A DNA stretch of 64,000 nucleotides from Mariprofundus ferrooxydans PV-1. Its GTDB lineage: Bacteria; Pseudomonadota; Zetaproteobacteria; Mariprofundales; Mariprofundaceae. The notes beneath the pieces were generated by a model. The model did not search any database. It saw nothing but the letters and a program-made list of their open reading frames with translations, and was not told the origin of the DNA. Shown here one piece after another: positions 25,549-34,819 of the stretch. Position numbers and translations under genes: made by a program. The DNA is taken from positions 19,578-83,577 of the forward strand of contig NZ_DS022295.1 in assembly GCF_000153765.1 (NCBI RefSeq). Direction: 5' to 3'. Position 1 is the first letter of the stretch. Every line of letters begins with the position of its first letter.

Positions 25549-26507
25549 CAGGCGGTCTCCAGTGGGCCACGATGGCCTTTTTCCAACAGGGTGATGTACT
25601 CTTTCATACCGTTCTCCAGCGACCACTCCGGCTGCCAGCCAAGCAGTGCGTGACTATCGCTGACGTCGGCCTCCGTGTGATTCTGGTAAAATGTATGCGG
25701 GTTATCCATATATTCAATCTTCGCATCAATGCCGAGTGTCTCTGCAGTGATATGAACAATGTCATTGAATGTTCTTGCCTGACCTGAGCCCACATTGCAT
25801 ACGCCGGAGCGTGGGGCATTGAGTGCGGCCAGATTGGCATTAATCACATCGCGGATGTAGACAAAGTCGCGCATCTGTTCGCCATATTTGAACAGGCGCG
25901 GGTTACGACCGGACTTCATCTGCTCGTAGAGCTGCAGGATCATCGATGCCGTTTTATTGCCATCTCTCTCGTTCTTGTGTGTTTCGCCGGGACCGAAGAC
26001 GTTAAAATATCTCAGCCCGATCAGCGGGGCCGGGTGACGGTCATACCAGCGGTAAGCGATACGATCCATGGCCAGCTTGGAAAAACCGTAGATATTCTCA
26101 GGCTCTTCACCCGATCCGACCTTGTTGGGTGCAGGGGAGTTCCCGTAGGTGCCGGCCGATGAAGCATAGACCACGCGTGTGCCGGACATGCTGCTGGCTT
26201 CCAATAGCATGGCAAATGCATTGGTGTTAGCCTCAATCATCAGCCGTTGATTCATGACGGTTGTGTCTGTGATGGCGGCTTCATGATAAATGGCAGAGAA
26301 AGCGCCATCCGCGATTTCATCGAGCAGGGCCGGGTCATCGCAGTTGCAGGCGCGCACTTCACAGTCCACATGCACCAGGTTGCGCCAGTCGCCTGAGGAA
26401 AAATCATCAACAACGAGCACATCGGTTGCCGGTCGCTTGCACAGTGCAGCTGCAATATTGGAGCCGATATAGCCGGCTCCGCCGGTTACAAGAATTCGTT
26501 CACGCAT
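25548..26507 (-). CDS. hldD: ADP-L-glycero-D-manno-heptose 6-epimerase
   Basis: Last step of ADP-heptose synthesis for the LPS inner core. 319 residues, short-chain dehydrogenase fold: NADP loop TGGAGYIGSN (8-17), catalytic Y-x3-K (YGFSK, about 140-144), RYFNVFGPGETHKN, then RDFVYIRDV. The C-terminal FYQNHTEADVSDSHALLGW matches HldD rather than GalE. It begins the gene pair with the BamE-like lipoprotein. Other heptose genes are not in the window. Confidence 0.88.
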   Translation of the reverse strand: MRERILVTGGAGYIGSNIAAALCKRPATDVLVVDDFSSGDWRNLVHVDCEVRACNCDDPALLDEIADGAFSAIYHEAAITDTTVMNQRLMIEANTNAFAMLLEASSMSGTRVVYASSAGTYGNSPAPNKVGSGEEPENIYGFSKLAMDRIAYRWYDRHPAPLIGLRYFNVFGPGETHKNERDGNKTASMILQLYEQMKSGRNPRLFKYGEQMRDFVYIRDVINANLAALNAPRSGVCNVGSGQARTFNDIVHITAETLGIDAKIEYMDNPHTFYQNHTEADVSDSHALLGWQPEWSLENGMKEYITLLEKGHRGPLETA

Positions 26508-26543
26508 GGTATCTGTCCATCACCTGTTTCATGTTTTGGTCAC

Positions 26544-26957
26544 TCAATGCTGTTGGGCCGTATTACTGTTGATCCACTGCTGTTGCAGCGCAGCCAGGGC
26601 CCGGCTGGTGGCATCGTTGCACAATCGGTAGCCCAGCTTCCTGTTGACCCGGTCGGTGATTGTGTCGGGGGAAAGCTCAAGCATGTCGCGCTCGCTCAAG
26701 CCTGCCTGGGCAAGGATGCGCGAGATCCAGGAACCCAGCCCGGCAAGTTGATGAATGCGGGTAATACGAATTAATTCATCACACCGTTCAGGGGTGACCT
26801 GATTACCGGTAGCTGCTGATAACTCGGCCGCATCACTATCGGCAAAGGAGCTGACCGGGCGGCATAATAGCTTGAAGATGACCCACTCGCTTTCAGTGAG
26901 GAAATCCTTGTCTTCGTGTAGCGGAAATGCGCCCGGCAACGTCTGCACATTACTCAT
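26544..26957 (-). CDS. hypothetical protein with helix-hairpin-helix-like end
   Basis: 137 residues from ATG 26957, which overlaps the pentapeptide-repeat stop by four bases (ATGA). Not a family I can name. The region RITRIHQLAGLGSWISRILAQAGLSERDMLELSPDTI (about 64-100) resembles the helix-hairpin-helix repeats of DUF4332-type proteins. No signal peptide. Coupled translation suggests it works with the pentapeptide-repeat protein. Confidence 0.65.
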   Translation of the reverse strand: MSNVQTLPGAFPLHEDKDFLTESEWVIFKLLCRPVSSFADSDAAELSAATGNQVTPERCDELIRITRIHQLAGLGSWISRILAQAGLSERDMLELSPDTITDRVNRKLGYRLCNDATSRALAALQQQWINSNTAQQH

Positions 26958-27313
26958 TCGGTGTACGCAGTCGGGCCGGTAATATAAGCGCCTTTCATAG
27001 CCCACTTGGTGATTTTAGCCATGGTTCGGTTGGCATGGGTGAGGTTGGCACGGCGCAATTTGGCGCCGGTCAGGTCGGAATTATACAGATTAGCCAGGCT
27101 CAGATCCGCGCCACGGAAATCACTTTTTTGCAGGTTACAGTCCGAAAGGTCGCTCGAGGTCAGTTTGGCATCGCGAAAGTTGCAGCCGGAGAGATCACAA
27201 CCGGAGAGGTCCGCGCCGCTCAGATCCTGACCGGAAAAGTCGAGGCCGGAGAGGTTTTCTCCATGTACCGCCTTATCTCCCTGCAGATTCTTTAGCACCA
27301 TCTCTACATCCAT
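26954..27313 (-). CDS. pentapeptide-repeat protein
   Basis: 119 residues from ATG 27313, preceded by GGAGGA. Residues 19-95 are about fifteen pentapeptides of the A(D/N)LXX type (NLSGL DFSGQ DLSGA DLSGC ...), forming a right-handed square beta-helix. Family members such as MfpA and Qnr bind gyrase, but many have unknown partners, so no function is assigned. The repeat region appears in the DNA as short degenerate direct repeats. Confidence 0.88.
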   Translation of the reverse strand: MDVEMVLKNLQGDKAVHGENLSGLDFSGQDLSGADLSGCDLSGCNFRDAKLTSSDLSDCNLQKSDFRGADLSLANLYNSDLTGAKLRRANLTHANRTMAKITKWAMKGAYITGPTAYTE

Positions 27314-27672
27314 ATTTCCTCCGGTATCCCGCATACGGGCATGCATAATGGCAAAAGGCTACGTACACACCGGTTTGGCGCAAGTGATAAACCCGTTTGA
27401 GTATGTGTTGCCAGGCTCTGGAGATGCGCGGCAAGGGGCCGAGATGCGTCCAATGGCATCATTGGTCGTACAGAATATGAGTGGTCTGACGCTGACATCG
27501 TTATCTGGAGAGCTGGGCTGTGATCTGTCTGTTCTGAGCCGGGCAGCAGGAAGGCTTTCGTATATGGATGTCAGTCGACGATCAATTGCAAACGAAGACG
27601 GAGAAAATTGTAAGAAGGCTTCATGTGTCAATGAGTTAAGCCTGACCCGGTTATAACTCTTTGGAAGAATGT
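27314..27672. other. 359-base gap without a convincing gene
   Basis: Open frames exist on both strands (27348-27656 plus, 27359-27631 minus) but neither has a ribosome-binding site or recognisable product. The stretch lies beyond the 5' end of the minus-strand pentapeptide gene and after the tetR stop, so it probably holds the promoter of the pentapeptide gene; a TTGACA lies on the minus strand at 27626-27631 without a good -10. Confidence 0.5.
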
Positions 27673-28278
27673 TCAGGTAGTAATAATCCCCTGGAGTAGC
27701 GATTCGGTTGCATTGAACATCAGGGTGTTGAGATTATTTGGTTGTGAAAGCCATGACTGGATAAAGAATCCATCCATGCCGCCAACGAGCAGGTAGGCGA
27801 TCGCCTCTGCATCAACATCGCTCTTGAAGATGTGCCGGACTTTTCCTCGCTCGATGATGCCGATGATCATGGTTCTGTATTCGTCGTACATGGTCGCAAG
27901 GTCTTCGGCGTAGTCGTTACGCATTCCATGTACGCTGGCGGCAGCCCAAAAATCGAGAAACAGTGGTACGAACTCACGGTGGCGGATGGCGACCTCGGCC
28001 CAGGCAGCCGTGATACGCCTGATTTGTTCCACCTCATCTTTGGTGTCATCAATGGCACCCTGCATCACCTCTTCTGTCATTTTTCCAAACCAGCGAAATA
28101 CTGCGCCGAAGAGCGCCTCCTTATTTTTGAAATAGATGTAAAGCATTCCCTTGCTGACCCCAGCCTGTTCGGCTATCTCATCCATAGTAGTGGCTTGATA
28201 GCCACGTTTGGCAAAGACCTCAATGGCTATCTCCAGTAGTTCCGCTTGTCTCTGTTCCTTGTCTACCCGCTTTGCCAT
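27673..28278 (-). CDS. TetR/AcrR family transcriptional regulator
   Basis: 201 residues. The N-terminal helix-turn-helix covers about 10-55 (TTMDEIAEQAGVSKGMLYIYFKNKEALF), the classic TetR pattern; the C-terminal ligand domain is helical. It is divergent from the LolA-like/ABC operon and a perfect palindrome sits between them, so it very likely represses that operon and itself until a hydrophobic ligand binds. The ligand is unknown. GGAG precedes the ATG. Confidence 0.93.
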   Translation of the reverse strand: MAKRVDKEQRQAELLEIAIEVFAKRGYQATTMDEIAEQAGVSKGMLYIYFKNKEALFGAVFRWFGKMTEEVMQGAIDDTKDEVEQIRRITAAWAEVAIRHREFVPLFLDFWAAASVHGMRNDYAEDLATMYDEYRTMIIGIIERGKVRHIFKSDVDAEAIAYLLVGGMDGFFIQSWLSQPNNLNTLMFNATESLLQGIITT

Positions 28279-28294
28279 GATTGCTCCGTAACAT

Positions 28295-28312
28295 TGACTG
28301 ACCAGTCAGTCA
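28295..28312. promoter_or_regulatory. TetR operator palindrome
   Basis: TGACTGACCAGTCAGTCA: two perfect 8-base arms with a CA centre, 17 bases before the tetR ATG. It has the form expected for a TetR dimer site. Confidence 0.85.
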
Positions 28313-28332
28313 TTGGTATTCTTACGCAAGTT

Positions 28333-28360
28333 TTTACTTTCGCACAGTCTCAACTATAGT
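28333..28360 (+). promoter_or_regulatory. sigma-70-like promoter of the LolA-like/ABC operon
   Basis: TTTACT (28333-28338), a 16-base spacer and TATAGT (28355-28360, five of six bases match). It lies about 20 bases downstream of the palindrome and 37 bases before the ATG at 28397. Confidence 0.6.
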
Positions 28361-28396
28361 AGATATGATACCTTAGGCGAAGGATCAGGGGGTGCC

Positions 28397-29179
28397 ATGA
28401 AGGCAGTTCAAGGATTCAGGTTTGTAGTGGTGTGGATTGTTGTGCTATTTATTGCAATGCCTTCGGTACAAGCTGCAGAACGAAATGCGGAAAAAAGCCG
28501 CACATCGAAAATTCTCAATACTGTAGACGATCTGTGGCGCGGTTCATCTTCCTACGCAGTCGTTACCATGCATGTGAAGACCGCGCACTACACCCGCACG
28601 ATGCGTATGGAGGGTTGGTCCAAGGGCAAGGAGAAGACGCTGTTTCGTGTGCTCGAGCCGCTGCGTGAAAAGGGGACGGTGACACTGAAATCCGGTAATA
28701 ATATCTACACCTACCTGCCCAAGACCGACCGCACGATTCGCCTGACCAGCGGTATGATGATGGGCTCGTGGATGGGTAGTCATCTGACCAACGATGACCT
28801 GGTCAAGGAGGCGCGGCTGGAAGAGGATTATGACGCCGTTATCAGCTTCGAAGGTCTGCGCGACGGGCGCAATATTATCGAATTTACCCTGACGCCGAAG
28901 CCGGAGGCGCCGGTGGTATGGGGCAAGCTGCGGTTGACGATCCTGGCCGATGGTTACACACCACTGGAAGAGCGTTATTATGATGAGGATATGCAGCTGG
29001 CCCGTACCTTTATCTTTAGCGATATGAAAATGCTGGCCGGCCGTATGCGTCCGGCTACGTTACGCGTATTGCCTGCCGACAAGCCGGATGAGTATACTGA
29101 ATTCATCTACGAGCAGCTTAAGCTGAATATCCCGGTTAGTGATGCGATGTTCACCAAGGCCAGCCTGAAACGGCGATGA
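28397..29179 (+). CDS. outer-membrane lipoprotein-sorting protein (LolA-like)
   Basis: 260 residues from ATG 28397, with GGGGGT upstream. Signal peptide at 1-25 ends PSVQAA. The body matches LolA-like proteins of the 'outer membrane lipoprotein-sorting' group (MRMEGWSKGKEKTLFRVLEPLREKGTVTLKSGNNIYTYLPKTDRTIRL). It likely carries a lipid or lipoprotein across the periplasm for the ABC transporter encoded next to it. It overlaps the first permease gene by four bases. It is not the housekeeping LolA, which is usually shorter. Confidence 0.83.
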   Translation: MKAVQGFRFVVVWIVVLFIAMPSVQAAERNAEKSRTSKILNTVDDLWRGSSSYAVVTMHVKTAHYTRTMRMEGWSKGKEKTLFRVLEPLREKGTVTLKSGNNIYTYLPKTDRTIRLTSGMMMGSWMGSHLTNDDLVKEARLEEDYDAVISFEGLRDGRNIIEFTLTPKPEAPVVWGKLRLTILADGYTPLEERYYDEDMQLARTFIFSDMKMLAGRMRPATLRVLPADKPDEYTEFIYEQLKLNIPVSDAMFTKASLKRR

Positions 29180-30396
29180 GAATCCTGACGCTTGCCTCGA
29201 GAAATGTGCGTCGAAACTGGCACCGATCGCTTGTGACGATGTCGGCCATGGCATTTGCCTGCTTTATCATGATCTTTTTCTCATCGCTGATGGAGGGGAT
29301 GATACAGGGAAGCGAGCGCAGTGTGGTGGCGATGAATATGGGCGATATCCAGATTCATGCCCCGGGTTACCGTGACGACCCTGATCTCTATACCCGCATT
29401 GAGCATGCCGATGCCCTCGTCGATAGCCTGGAGAAGCACGGCTACCGTGCGGCAAGCCGCATCTACGCATACGGCCTGCTGGCTGCGAACATGGCTTCCA
29501 GTGGTGTGCACCTGCGCGGTATTGATCTCACCCGCGAAGTGCGGGTGACCGAGCTCTACAAGCATGTCAGTAGCGGTCAGTGGCTCGATGAGCATGATCC
29601 GCGTGGTGTGGTGCTGGGTAAAAAGCTGGCCGGCACACTCGGTGTCAGTCCTGGCGATGAGCTGGTATTCGTCGGACAGAGTGCCGATGGCTTTATGGCC
29701 AACGAGCTGTTCAGGGTGCGCGGTATTCTCAAGTCGGTCTCGGACGGTATCGACAGGATGGGGTTGTTTATGCCAATGCAGAGCCTCCGGGATCTGATGG
29801 TCATTCCGCACGGCGCACATGAGATCGTGGTGGTCCGCCAGGATCGGAGTACGGATCTGACTGCAGAAACGGCCAGCGTTGCACGTCTGGCACCGGGGCT
29901 TGAGGTGAAAAACTGGAAGCAGTTGATGCCGGTGATTGCCCGCATGATCGAAACGGTCGATGTACAGATCATCATCATGCTGGTCATCTTCTATATTGCC
30001 GTGGCAACGGTGGTGCTCAATGCAATGCTGATGAATGTATTTGAGCGTATCCACGAATTCGGCATCATGAAAGCGCTCGGCGTTTCGCCGATGCAGCTGG
30101 TCGGGCTGGTATTTGCCGAGACCCTGATCATGACGTTGTTGGCCGCACTTGTCGGGCTGGCGGGCGGCTGGTGGATCTCAGCCTATTACCAGCAGCATGG
30201 CATTGATATGTCCGCACTTGCCGGCTCCATCAGCTATGGCGGTATTGCCTTTGATCCGGTCTGGTACGGAGCGATTACAACGCATGCATTGCTCTACCCT
30301 GTACTCTTTTTATTTGTCGTGGCAGCCGTTGCCGTGATCTATCCGGCCGGCAAGGCTGCGTTGCTAAGTCCGGTCAAGGCGATCTATTTTCGATGA
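29176..30396 (+). CDS. FtsX/MacB-type ABC transporter permease 1
   Basis: 406 residues. A first membrane helix at about 17-40, a large periplasmic domain, then three helices near the C-terminus (about 255-285, 305-335 and 370-400): the four-helix MacB/LolC layout. The conserved FtsX segment HEFGIMKALGVSPMQLVGLVFAE lies after helix two. It pairs with the similar next gene to form a heterodimer, as LolC does with LolE. Its ATG overlaps the upstream stop by four bases. Confidence 0.9.
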   Translation: MRILTLASRNVRRNWHRSLVTMSAMAFACFIMIFFSSLMEGMIQGSERSVVAMNMGDIQIHAPGYRDDPDLYTRIEHADALVDSLEKHGYRAASRIYAYGLLAANMASSGVHLRGIDLTREVRVTELYKHVSSGQWLDEHDPRGVVLGKKLAGTLGVSPGDELVFVGQSADGFMANELFRVRGILKSVSDGIDRMGLFMPMQSLRDLMVIPHGAHEIVVVRQDRSTDLTAETASVARLAPGLEVKNWKQLMPVIARMIETVDVQIIIMLVIFYIAVATVVLNAMLMNVFERIHEFGIMKALGVSPMQLVGLVFAETLIMTLLAALVGLAGGWWISAYYQQHGIDMSALAGSISYGGIAFDPVWYGAITTHALLYPVLFLFVVAAVAVIYPAGKAALLSPVKAIYFR

Positions 30397-31631
30397 ACCT
30401 GAATAAGCTGGCCTGGCGGAACATCTGGCGCAGGAAGCGGCGGACGCTGATCACTGCCTTCTCGATCGGTTTTGGCGTCATGCTGTCGGTAACCTTTACA
30501 GGCTCCGGCGATTACACCTATACCAATATGATCGATATGGGAGCGAGCATGGGTATGGGGCATGTCACGGTGGAGCCGCCCGGCTATCATCTGAAACCGA
30601 CGCTGGATAAGCGACTGACAGGCACAGCAAAGCTGCAGCAGCAGATCATGGCTCTGCCCGGGGTTGCCGGGGCAACGGTTCGCATTACCGGGCAGGCGAT
30701 GTTTGCCAGCGCGCGTAAAAGTGTCGGCGGTGCATTTATTGCCGTTGATCCCGAATTTGAAACAGCGCAGAACAATCTGCTGCTGCGCTCGATCGTGGCA
30801 GGTTCGATGTTTGCGGAGTCGTCGGGGCGGGGCATGGTGATCGGGAGTAAACTGGCCAAAAAGCTGAAGGTGAAAATCGGTAAAAAGGTCGTCTACACAA
30901 CAACCGATGCGCATGGTGAAATTGTCAGCGATATTGCGCGCATCACCGGCATTTTTACCACCGGTATCGATATAGTAGACGGGATCATGGCGTTGCTGCC
31001 GATTTCCAGCGTGCAGAAGACACTTGGGTACGCTCCCGATGAGGCCACACTGATTGCTGTTGTCATCAGCGACCAGCGTCATGCGGAGGGGATGCGTGAT
31101 GCCATTGCCCGGCTGCCGGCAGCGGCTGATACAGCGGTGATGACATGGAAAAAGTCGCAACCGGACCTGGCCGGGGTGATCGCCTTTGACAAGGCGGGCA
31201 ACTATATCAGCCAGTTTCTGGTGGGGCTGCTGATTGCCGTGGGTATCCTCAATACGATGCTGATGAGTGTGCTTGAGCGAACGCGGGAGTTCGGTGTGAT
31301 GATGGCGGTCGGAATGTCGCCGGGTGTACTGTTCCGGCTGGTGATGGTGGAGTCGTTCTGGCTGGCTATCGTGGGGCTGTTGCTGGGGGTAATCATTACC
31401 GCCCCCTGGTACTACTACCTCTACCATACCGGTATCGATTTTTCCGGGGCATTTGGCAGCGACTTCAGCTACGGTGGTGTGCTGGTGGATCCGGTGTTCA
31501 AGGTGCGCCTGTTCAAGGAGAGCGTGATGGCAATTCTGGGTGGTGTGTTTACGCTGGCACTGCTGGCCGGCCTCTATCCGGCCTGGCGTGCAGGGCGGGT
31601 GCCACCGGTTGAGAGTCTGAAAACGATATGA
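30393..31631 (+). CDS. FtsX/MacB-type ABC transporter permease 2
   Basis: 412 residues, same design as its neighbour and probably an old duplicate (REFGVMMAVGMSPGVLFRLVMVE corresponds to the FtsX segment there; both end in a DFSYGGV/SISYGGI stretch before the last helix). It overlaps permease 1 by four bases. With the ATPase it should form a mechanotransmission-type ABC complex that works on periplasmic cargo rather than pumping across the membrane; this is family knowledge. Confidence 0.9.
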   Translation: MNLNKLAWRNIWRRKRRTLITAFSIGFGVMLSVTFTGSGDYTYTNMIDMGASMGMGHVTVEPPGYHLKPTLDKRLTGTAKLQQQIMALPGVAGATVRITGQAMFASARKSVGGAFIAVDPEFETAQNNLLLRSIVAGSMFAESSGRGMVIGSKLAKKLKVKIGKKVVYTTTDAHGEIVSDIARITGIFTTGIDIVDGIMALLPISSVQKTLGYAPDEATLIAVVISDQRHAEGMRDAIARLPAAADTAVMTWKKSQPDLAGVIAFDKAGNYISQFLVGLLIAVGILNTMLMSVLERTREFGVMMAVGMSPGVLFRLVMVESFWLAIVGLLLGVIITAPWYYYLYHTGIDFSGAFGSDFSYGGVLVDPVFKVRLFKESVMAILGGVFTLALLAGLYPAWRAGRVPPVESLKTI

Positions 31632-31641
31632 GGCATTAAAC

Positions 31642-32349
31642 ATGAAAGTGGAAAGTGATATGAAGCCGATTGTCAGCATGCAGCAGGTGGTCAAAACCTA
31701 CCGACAGGGAAAGGTGGATGTGCATGCGGTGAACAATGTTTCGCTGGCTATCCGGCATGGTGATTTTGCCGTGCTCTGCGGTCCGTCGGGCTCGGGCAAG
31801 ACGAGTGTTCTCAATCTGATCGGCGGGCTGGATGTGCCGACCTCCGGCCGTATTCTGGTTGATGATGTCGATCTTTCGACACTGGCTGCAAGCGAGCTTG
31901 CCGAAGTGCGCAAAAACCGTATCGGTTTTGTTTTTCAGGCCTATAACCTGATCCCGGTGATGACAGCCTATGAAAATGCCGAATTCGTGCTGAACCTGCA
32001 GGGAGTGAGTGAGGCGGAGTGCCGGGAGCGAGTGATGGATACGCTCAAGGCGGTAGGACTGGAGGGACTGGAGCAACGGCGGCCGGACGAGATGAGCGGC
32101 GGCCAGCAGCAGCGTGTGGCGATTGCCCGGGCGATTGTGACAAGCCCGGCGATCGTGCTGGCTGATGAGCCGACAGCCAATGTCGATTCGCATACGGCCG
32201 AATCGCTACTCGATCTGATGCAACAGCTTAATCGGGAGCAGGGTATTACCTTTCTATTCTCCACCCATGATCAGCATGTGATGGACCGGGCAAGACGTAC
32301 GATTCGGCTGCATGATGGCAAGATCGAGTCGGATGAGATCAGCGATTAA
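31642..32349 (+). CDS. ABC transporter ATP-binding protein (LolD/MacB class)
   Basis: 235 residues. Walker A GPSGSGKTS (47-55), Q-loop FVFQ (96-99), signature MSGGQQQR (151-158), Walker B IVLADEPTA (171-179) and the H-loop histidine in STHD (207-210). Best matches the LolD/MacB group that partners FtsX-type permeases. ATG 31642 or 31660 could start it. The end overlaps the next gene by 17 bases. Confidence 0.93.
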   Translation: MKVESDMKPIVSMQQVVKTYRQGKVDVHAVNNVSLAIRHGDFAVLCGPSGSGKTSVLNLIGGLDVPTSGRILVDDVDLSTLAASELAEVRKNRIGFVFQAYNLIPVMTAYENAEFVLNLQGVSEAECRERVMDTLKAVGLEGLEQRRPDEMSGGQQQRVAIARAIVTSPAIVLADEPTANVDSHTAESLLDLMQQLNREQGITFLFSTHDQHVMDRARRTIRLHDGKIESDEISD

Positions 32350-33562
32350 CATTCTCCGGGTTACGCTTGTTGGATTGATATTGGCCGGATTCGTACAGCC
32401 TGCATCAGCTTTTATTGCATGGCAGAATGACGGCAAACAGCTGGAGCTTCGGGGCCTGCTACGCGGTTCCGGTGTGATGATAAAAAACCCGGATAATCGT
32501 TTTTTTTACAATAAACAGTCGCTCGCAGGAGTTGCCGGTTCCGGCCGCCTGATGCTTGATGCCGGATTCGGCGATCATGTTACTGTCGAGGTGCATGCCG
32601 AGCAGAACTATATCCCGCTGACACTGCAGAGCGGCGGCAGCAACCTTGCCACGTTGCGCGATGTCGAGCGCAGTGATCTGCTCGACTGGAGTTTTGACAG
32701 CCGCCGCTCACATCTGCTGATCGACCGGCTTAATCTTCAGTATAGTGCCGGTAAGGTGAATGTGAAAATCGGCCGCCAGCCATTGAATCTGGCAGCGACA
32801 TTTTATTTTACACCCAATGACTTTTTTGCGCCGTTTGCCGCGCAGACCTTTTTCCGTGCATACAAGCCGGGTGTTGATGCCGTGCGGATGGATATCCAGT
32901 TGGCAGAGCTCTCGCAGCTGTCGCTGATTTCAGTGCTGGGTTACCGCACCGACCCGTTTGCCGATAACGGCTGGAGTAACCGCGTTGATGCGGCGAGAAA
33001 TGCCTATCTGGTTCGGAAGTCGGCCGTATACGGTGATTTTGAATGGGCTGTGCTGGCCGGGTCGGTGAAAAGAGATGGTGTTGTCGGCGGTGATTTTCAG
33101 GGGGAGCTGTTCGAGTGGTTGGGAGTCCGGGGAGAGGGACACCTGCTGATTCCGGATCAGCCGGGTCAAAAGCGCAGACTGGAGCTGTCGGTGGGACTGG
33201 AGCACCGCTGGGAAAACAGCCTGACGCTGCGCGCTGAACAGTTTTATCACGGCGGTGGAGCAACCGCCGTGGCAGCCTATAACACAGCTGCCCAGGGCTA
33301 CTATATGGCGCGTCAGTACAGCGCGCTTGGCGCAAGCTATGAATTCACACCCCTGCTAAACGGGGATGCGACACTGCTCTATAACTGGGTGGATCACTCG
33401 GCGCTGCTGGCGCTGTATGCGCTCTATTCACTCAGTGATGAATCGGAGCTTGCCGTCAGTGCTACCGTAGCCCGGGGGGCGCGGCCAACGGCTGGTCGTA
33501 TCAATAGCGAGTTCGGCCTTTATGGTACAGCGCTCAGCTGTGAGCTGCGCAGCTACTTCTGA
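32333..33562 (+). CDS. outer-membrane beta-barrel protein of the ABC operon
   Basis: 409 residues from ATG 32333, with a signal peptide ending QPASA. The body shows alternating beta-strands and a C-terminal strand ending CELRSYF (terminal Phe), typical of Gram-negative barrels. NVKIGRQPLNLAATFYFTPNDFF resembles DUF1302/porin-like barrels. The last gene of the operon, it overlaps the ATPase gene by 17 bases. With the LolA-like protein it could deliver cargo to the outer membrane or take it out. The cargo is unknown. Confidence 0.78.
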   Translation: MRSAINILRVTLVGLILAGFVQPASAFIAWQNDGKQLELRGLLRGSGVMIKNPDNRFFYNKQSLAGVAGSGRLMLDAGFGDHVTVEVHAEQNYIPLTLQSGGSNLATLRDVERSDLLDWSFDSRRSHLLIDRLNLQYSAGKVNVKIGRQPLNLAATFYFTPNDFFAPFAAQTFFRAYKPGVDAVRMDIQLAELSQLSLISVLGYRTDPFADNGWSNRVDAARNAYLVRKSAVYGDFEWAVLAGSVKRDGVVGGDFQGELFEWLGVRGEGHLLIPDQPGQKRRLELSVGLEHRWENSLTLRAEQFYHGGGATAVAAYNTAAQGYYMARQYSALGASYEFTPLLNGDATLLYNWVDHSALLALYALYSLSDESELAVSATVARGARPTAGRINSEFGLYGTALSCELRSYF

Positions 33563-33793
33563 AATAAACAGAGAGAAATACCGCTGTGCTCCGACAGGGA
33601 GGGCAGTTTGTTTCTATGCCTGTGCATGCTTCGGTGCAAGGATGCGGGATTGGAAGCATTGTGCTTTTGGCGATATGCTTGCTACCCTCGGTTTGATGAG
33701 TTTTCGGGCATGGGTTGTCGGCATGTCGCGCGCGTGGCGCCGGCTGGCTTTTGTCTGCGTAGCCGCTAACAGATCGGGAGATAGGGAGGAATT

Positions 33794-34777
33794 ATGCGTT
33801 GGTCGTCGGATGCTGCAGGTGGAATGGATTCAGGGTTTCATCGCAAGAAAGTTACTGTCGTCGGTGCAGGTAATGTCGGGGCTACGGCTGCATTTCTCGC
33901 AGCACAGAAAGAGTTGGCGAATGTTGTTATGATCGATGTGATGGATGGCGTGCCGCAGGGCAAATCGCTCGATATGTATGAGGCTTCGCCTATTCTGGGA
34001 TTTGATGCAGCTGTCCATGGTACGCAGGACTATGCAGACACGGCCGATTCCGATCTGGTGATTATTACCGCCGGTATCGCTCGCAAGCCTGGCATGAGCC
34101 GTGATGACCTGTTATCAATCAATGCCAAAATCGTCGCGGATGTAACACGACAGATTGTCCGCTATTCGCCCGATTGCGTGATTCTGGTGGTGACCAACCC
34201 GCTTGATGCGATGGTGTATACGGCACTGAAAGTATCCGGTTTTCCCAAACAGCGGGTGATCGGTATGGCCGGTGTGCTGGATTCGGCGCGCATGCGTGCA
34301 TTTATCGCTCGTGAGCTGGATGTGTCGATCGAGGATGTCTCTGCTCTGGTGCTGGGAGGACATGGCGACTGTATGGTGCCGTTGCCGCGCTATTCGACAG
34401 TAGCCGGTATCCCGATTACGGAATTGCTGAGTCCGGAGCGGGTGGCTGCGATATGTCAGCGGACTGCCGATGGCGGTGCTGAAATCGTGCAGTTACTGAA
34501 AACAGGTTCGGCTTTTTATGCGCCCGGCGCCTCTGTGGTGGAGATGGCTGAAGCGATTCTGAAGGACAAGAAGCGTATTCTACCCTGTGCTGCATATCTG
34601 GAGGGGGAGTATGGTATTGACGGCTGTTATATGGGTGTCCCGTGCAAGCTGGGCGGAAACGGCATTGAGAGTGTGATCGAACTGGATTTGACCGATACTG
34701 AAAAAGCGCTGCTGGATCAATCGTTGCAGGCCGTGCGTCAACTGGTCATGGAAGTAGATGCACTCGCACATTTTTAA
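33794..34777 (+). CDS. mdh: malate dehydrogenase
   Basis: Oxidises malate to oxaloacetate with NAD in the TCA cycle. 327 residues, LDH-like type: NAD loop [12 protein letters not shown] (about 21-32), substrate loop arginine in [12 protein letters not shown], second substrate Arg in DSARMRAF, and catalytic His in GGHGD. AGGGAGGAATT before ATG 33794 supports that start, though it leaves a 17-residue leader before the usual N-terminus; the M11 start (33824) would match the family length better. It is followed by sucC and sucD. Confidence 0.94.
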   Translation: MRWSSDAAGGMDSGFHRKKVTVVGAGNVGATAAFLAAQKELANVVMIDVMDGVPQGKSLDMYEASPILGFDAAVHGTQDYADTADSDLVIITAGIARKPGMSRDDLLSINAKIVADVTRQIVRYSPDCVILVVTNPLDAMVYTALKVSGFPKQRVIGMAGVLDSARMRAFIARELDVSIEDVSALVLGGHGDCMVPLPRYSTVAGIPITELLSPERVAAICQRTADGGAEIVQLLKTGSAFYAPGASVVEMAEAILKDKKRILPCAAYLEGEYGIDGCYMGVPCKLGGNGIESVIELDLTDTEKALLDQSLQAVRQLVMEVDALAHF

Positions 34778-34819
34778 CCTCTAACACGTAAGACAGAGAG
34801 CTACGGCAAAGGAGCAATC

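Noticed and set aside
27348..27656. Open frame on the + strand in the gap beside tetR
   Set aside because: No ribosome-binding site, no recognisable domain, and an open frame of similar size lies on the other strand.
33522..33932. Open frame across the mdh start
   Set aside because: It overlaps mdh in another frame, lacks family signs and has no ribosome-binding site.
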